The notes beneath the pieces were generated by a model that saw nothing but the letters and a program-made list of their open reading frames with translations, made no database searches and was not told where the DNA came from. This document shows, piece after piece, positions 61,306-64,000 of a stretch of DNA of 64,000 nt. The position numbers were made by a program, and so were the translations under genes. Every line of letters starts with the position of its first letter. The stretch's first letter is position 1. Origin of the DNA: Ferrimonas sediminum. GTDB lineage: Bacteria > Pseudomonadota > Gammaproteobacteria > Enterobacterales > Shewanellaceae. The stretch lies in NCBI RefSeq assembly GCF_900100175.1, contig NZ_FNEM01000004.1, forward strand, positions 1 through 64,000, read 5' to 3'.

Positions 61306-61338
61306 AGAGAGGCAAAGAGATTTGCCTCTCTTATTTTG
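61306..61338 (+). terminator. Terminator of fixABCX
   Basis: A perfect 11-bp stem AGAGAGGCAAA/TTTGCCTCTCT closed by a GAGA tetraloop (61306-61331) is followed by TATTTTG. It lies 6 bp after the fixX stop. Confidence 0.88.
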
Positions 61339-61672
61339 TGTGTGAACGGTCACTAAATATGATGGCCGTTAACGGTGAATAAAACAAAATAGACCACCGA
61401 CAAACTGAACCACACTCATTCGCCACTAAATTAAGCAGCAAGAAATTGTAATCCGTAGTATAAAACAGGCACTAAGAGAGACATTAAATTCAGTATTTGT
61501 TAGATCATACACGGTCAGCAAGGGTGCATTTTGGTAACCTCTACTGGATTGAGTTGATACCGGAGCAACACGGTCAACTTTTAGGCGACATGGCAATGGA
61601 AGAGCTAATTATCACCACATTTTAGGGACAGTAAACCCCACCGTCTTTCTGTGCAGAATTTGAGGGCACATA
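61339..61672. other. Intergenic region between fixX and the MFS gene
   Basis: About 330 AT-rich bases with no supported gene. The fixABCX terminator at its left edge and the length imply a separate promoter for the MFS gene, which I could not define with confidence. No repeat stands out. Confidence 0.5.
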
Positions 61673-62989
61673 ATGAAAAATGCGAAAAGTTTCGATGACA
61701 TGGAGTTTACTCCACTCCACAGAAAGATCATGCTATGGGGCAGTGGTGGTCCCTTCCTGGACGGTTATATTCTGGTCATTATCGGCATCGCCCTGGAACA
61801 ATTGATTCCGCAGATGCAACTGGACTCCAACTGGATTGGGCTGGTGGGCGCGTCGACTCTGGTGGGATTGTTCGTCGGTACCGCCCTGTTCGGTTACATC
61901 GCCGATCTGTTCGGGCGCAAACTGATGTTTCTGATCGACATCATCGCCATCGGCGCCTTGTCCATCGCCACCATCTTTGTTTCCTCTCCCATGGAACTGG
62001 TGATCATGCGTTTTCTCATCGGCGTGGTCATTGGTGCCGATTACCCCATCGCCACCTCCATGGTGGCCGAATTTTCTCCGACCAAACACCGGGCGTTCAC
62101 CATGGGGTTCATCGCCCTGATGTGGTACGTCGGCGCCACCTGCGCCAACGCCGTCGGCTATATGCTCTACGACCTTGAAGATGGCTGGCGCTGGATGCTG
62201 GGCAGTGGGGTCATTCCCTGCCTGGTCATTCTTCTGGGTCGTTTTCACCTGCCGGAGTCTCCCCGCTGGCTGATGCAAAAAGGGCGAATCGAAGAGTGTA
62301 AACAGGTGATGGCCACCTACTTCGGCAAAGAGATCGCCCTGGATGTAGAGGAGAAAAAGCCCACACGATACCGGGATATTTTTGAAAAACGAAACCTCAG
62401 AATGGTGATATTTACCGGCACCATCTGGAGCTGCCAAATCATTCCCATGTTTGCCATCTATACCTTTGGGCCGCAAATTATCGGCCTACTCGGACTTCAT
62501 GATGGCAAGGACGCGGCTCTAGGGAACATTCTGATCAGTGTCTTCTTTATTGCCGGCTGCGTTCCCGCCATGTATTGGCTCAACTCCATCGGCCGGCGGC
62601 CGCTGCTGATTGGCAGTTTCGCCATCATGACCGCCGCCCTGGCGGTGTTGGGTATCGTCCCCAACCCCGGTATCGGCCTGGTGATTGCCGCCTTTGGCCT
62701 GTATGCCTTTTTCTCCGGCGGGCCGGGAATTCTGCAGTGGCTGTACCCCAACGAACTGTTCCCTACCGAGATTCGCGCCTCCGCCGTAGGAGCGGTCATG
62801 GCCTTCAGTCGTATCGGTACCATTCTGTCCACCTATGCCCTGCCACTGTTTATGGCCAAGTATGGGGTGTCCATGACCATGCTAATGGGGGCGGTGGTGT
62901 CCCTTGTCGGCTTCTTTATCTCAGTTACCATGGCACCGGAAACTCGGGGGTTGGCTCTGACTGAAACCAGCTCGGCAAAATTTGGATAA
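61673..62989 (+). CDS. yaaU: YaaU-like major facilitator superfamily transporter
   Basis: This 438-residue, 12-helix MFS protein is of the sugar-transporter-like branch. The loop 2-3 motif is GYIADLFGRKLMFLID. The central loop is short and charged, and the loop 8-9 motif is NSIGRRPLL. The helix-10 region has LYAFFSGGPGILQWLYPNELFPTEIRASAVG, typical of the family. In E. coli, yaaU follows fixX, so position supports the name. The substrate is unknown; its place suggests a carnitine-related metabolite. Confidence 0.85.
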   Translation: MKNAKSFDDMEFTPLHRKIMLWGSGGPFLDGYILVIIGIALEQLIPQMQLDSNWIGLVGASTLVGLFVGTALFGYIADLFGRKLMFLIDIIAIGALSIATIFVSSPMELVIMRFLIGVVIGADYPIATSMVAEFSPTKHRAFTMGFIALMWYVGATCANAVGYMLYDLEDGWRWMLGSGVIPCLVILLGRFHLPESPRWLMQKGRIEECKQVMATYFGKEIALDVEEKKPTRYRDIFEKRNLRMVIFTGTIWSCQIIPMFAIYTFGPQIIGLLGLHDGKDAALGNILISVFFIAGCVPAMYWLNSIGRRPLLIGSFAIMTAALAVLGIVPNPGIGLVIAAFGLYAFFSGGPGILQWLYPNELFPTEIRASAVGAVMAFSRIGTILSTYALPLFMAKYGVSMTMLMGAVVSLVGFFISVTMAPETRGLALTETSSAKFG

Positions 62990-63523
62990 GGTGCATTTAT
63001 GCCTCTGAATACAATAAGTACATTTCATAAATAAAGTGATTAGGGTAAATAACTACCCTCCTTTATTTATAACAAAAATAATATATAAAAGGCCTGCCGG
63101 ATTCACTGACCGGACAGGCCTCGCTCGCTTCAAAAACATTAAATAAACAAAGAGCACAAATACCCCCAACAAATAAAAATAAAATTACCAAACAAAAAAC
63201 GTGACCCAAAGTGTTTTTTTATTAATCACAGACAGGTAATGTCCGAATTAAAATTCACTCCGAACAAAACAATCTCAATATTAACTGACAGGCGAGTAGT
63301 GATGGTTTGTAATAGTGTCCCCATTAGCGCATCAACATCTGGCAACTGTAATGAACGGTAGACTCGGCCGCCAGCACCACAGTGCCATCCCAAACCAGCA
63401 ACCTCAGCAACCGCCCCTGAGCCAATGGCCGGACTCTGAGGTGAACGCTCTAAACATGACTGTCAACACACAGCCCTGCCCGACCGGGCACATTGTCCCC
63501 CTAACCCGCTTTGGAGAGCAGCA
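62990..63523. other. Intergenic region upstream of the second BCCT gene
   Basis: This 534-bp stretch holds no supported gene. The first half is very AT-rich. A hairpin GGCCTG-CCGG/CCGG-A-CAGGCC (63091-63120, one bulged A) lies 101 bp after yaaU. Its T-rich side is on the left, so it resembles a minus-strand terminator more than a yaaU terminator, although no minus-strand gene is seen to its right in this window. The rest probably contains the promoter of the BCCT gene. Confidence 0.45.
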
Positions 63524-64000
63524 GTGAGTACTATTCCGTCCACGGAGGCACGCCTCGGCTTTGGTGCGTCATCCCTATTGCCGAATATCGACACCTTCAA
63601 GTTTTTTGGCGCCTTTATTCTGGTATTGCTGGGAACCCTGCCGATGCTGCTCTATCCGGATAGCTCAAAGACCCTGATCTTCTCGCTGTTCCAGTTCATC
63701 ACTCAGGAGCTGGGCTGGCTGTACATCATGGCCGGGATCGGCGCCTTCCTGTGGTGCCTGTGGCTGGCTTTCGGCCCCCATGGCAACAAGGTATTGGGCA
63801 GCACTCCCGAATACTCCGACTACAGCTGGGTGGCGATGCTGGTGTGCGCCGGTGTCGGCTCCGGCATCATGTACGGCAGCATGCTGGACTGGGCCCATCT
63901 GTCCAACCTGGGCATCAACGGCACCGAAGTCGGCAGTGCTCAGGCCAAAGAGTGGGCCTCGGCCTACGCCATGTTTCACTGGGGTCCCATCGCCTGGGCC
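63524..64000 (+). CDS. BCCT-family betaine/carnitine/choline transporter (partial, 5' part)
   Basis: The frame is open from a GTG at 63524, with GGAG 7 nt upstream, to the window end (159 codons, no stop). The product has a first hydrophobic helix (FGAFILVLLGTLPMLLY), a second (LGWLYIMAGIGAFLWCLWLAF), and the BCCT segment VCAGVGSGIMYGSMLDWAHL. EWASAYAMFHWGPIAWA follows, which lines up with LFHWGPLPW of CaiT. The GxGxxxMxxG pattern (GVGSGIMYG) hints at a Na+-coupled BetP-like member, unlike CaiT. It is a second BCCT gene in the carnitine island; the 3' end is outside the window. Confidence 0.88.
   Translation, partial: MSTIPSTEARLGFGASSLLPNIDTFKFFGAFILVLLGTLPMLLYPDSSKTLIFSLFQFITQELGWLYIMAGIGAFLWCLWLAFGPHGNKVLGSTPEYSDYSWVAMLVCAGVGSGIMYGSMLDWAHLSNLGINGTEVGSAQAKEWASAYAMFHWGPIAWA

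Overview
The window comes from a gammaproteobacterium of the Shewanella/Ferrimonas type (Alteromonadales). Two things point there. The first is the gene order tRNA-csrA-lysC-alaS-recX-recA-mutS-rpoS-nlpD-yqaA-pcm-surE-truD-ispF-ispD-ftsB-eno-pyrG-mazG-relA-rlmD-barA. The second is a Tat-exported molybdoenzyme pair with no membrane anchor, the type that Shewanella feeds through CymA. The sequence is fairly GC-rich, which favours Ferrimonas. The assignment is inference; no rRNA gene is present.

Layout. Bases 1-26.5 kb are a conserved housekeeping block. It holds two tRNAs, CsrA, lysine-pathway aspartokinase, AlaRS, the RecX/RecA SOS unit with a clear LexA box, MutS, the RpoS-NlpD-Pcm-SurE-TruD-IspFD-FtsB-Eno-PyrG-MazG-RelA run, and the divergent pair rlmD/barA. 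BarA, CsrA, RpoS and RelA place several global stress and metabolism regulators within 25 kb.

Bases 26.5-35 kb are an accessory periplasmic redox island. A TetR regulator diverges from dsbL-dsbI-(Tsx-like porin)-assT, a dedicated disulfide-forming pair with its arylsulfate sulfotransferase client. These are followed by a two-gene molybdoenzyme operon whose catalytic subunit matches the respiratory arsenate reductase ArrA in length, Fe-S spacing and active-site positions, plus ArrB.

Bases 35-46 kb are again conserved: nrdR-ribD-ribE-ribBA-ribH-nusB-thiL-pgpA, a patatin-like lipoprotein, glyA, panD and a chemotaxis receptor.

Bases 46-64 kb are an enlarged anaerobic L-carnitine island. On the minus strand lie an outer-membrane porin, caiT, caiA, caiB, caiC, caiD, an extra hydratase-2 (MaoC) gene, caiE, and then an esterase/SMR exporter pair. 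Divergent from these on the plus strand are fixABCX, a YaaU-like MFS transporter and the start of a second BCCT transporter cut by the window edge. The shared 532-bp control region carries two CRP-type sites. A cluster of four ATATTG/CAATAT half-sites lies ahead of caiT. CaiT imports carnitine; CaiC/CaiB form the CoA thioester; CaiD (and perhaps the hydratase-2) act on the hydroxyl carbon; CaiA reduces crotonobetainyl-CoA with electrons from FixABCX.

The least expected content is the hydratase-2 gene and porin inside the carnitine operon, the ArrAB pair next to a sulfotransferase/Dsb locus, and several unusual control structures: a 16-bp hairpin between rlmD and barA, a terminator abutting the thiL start codon, and a probable CTG start of recX.
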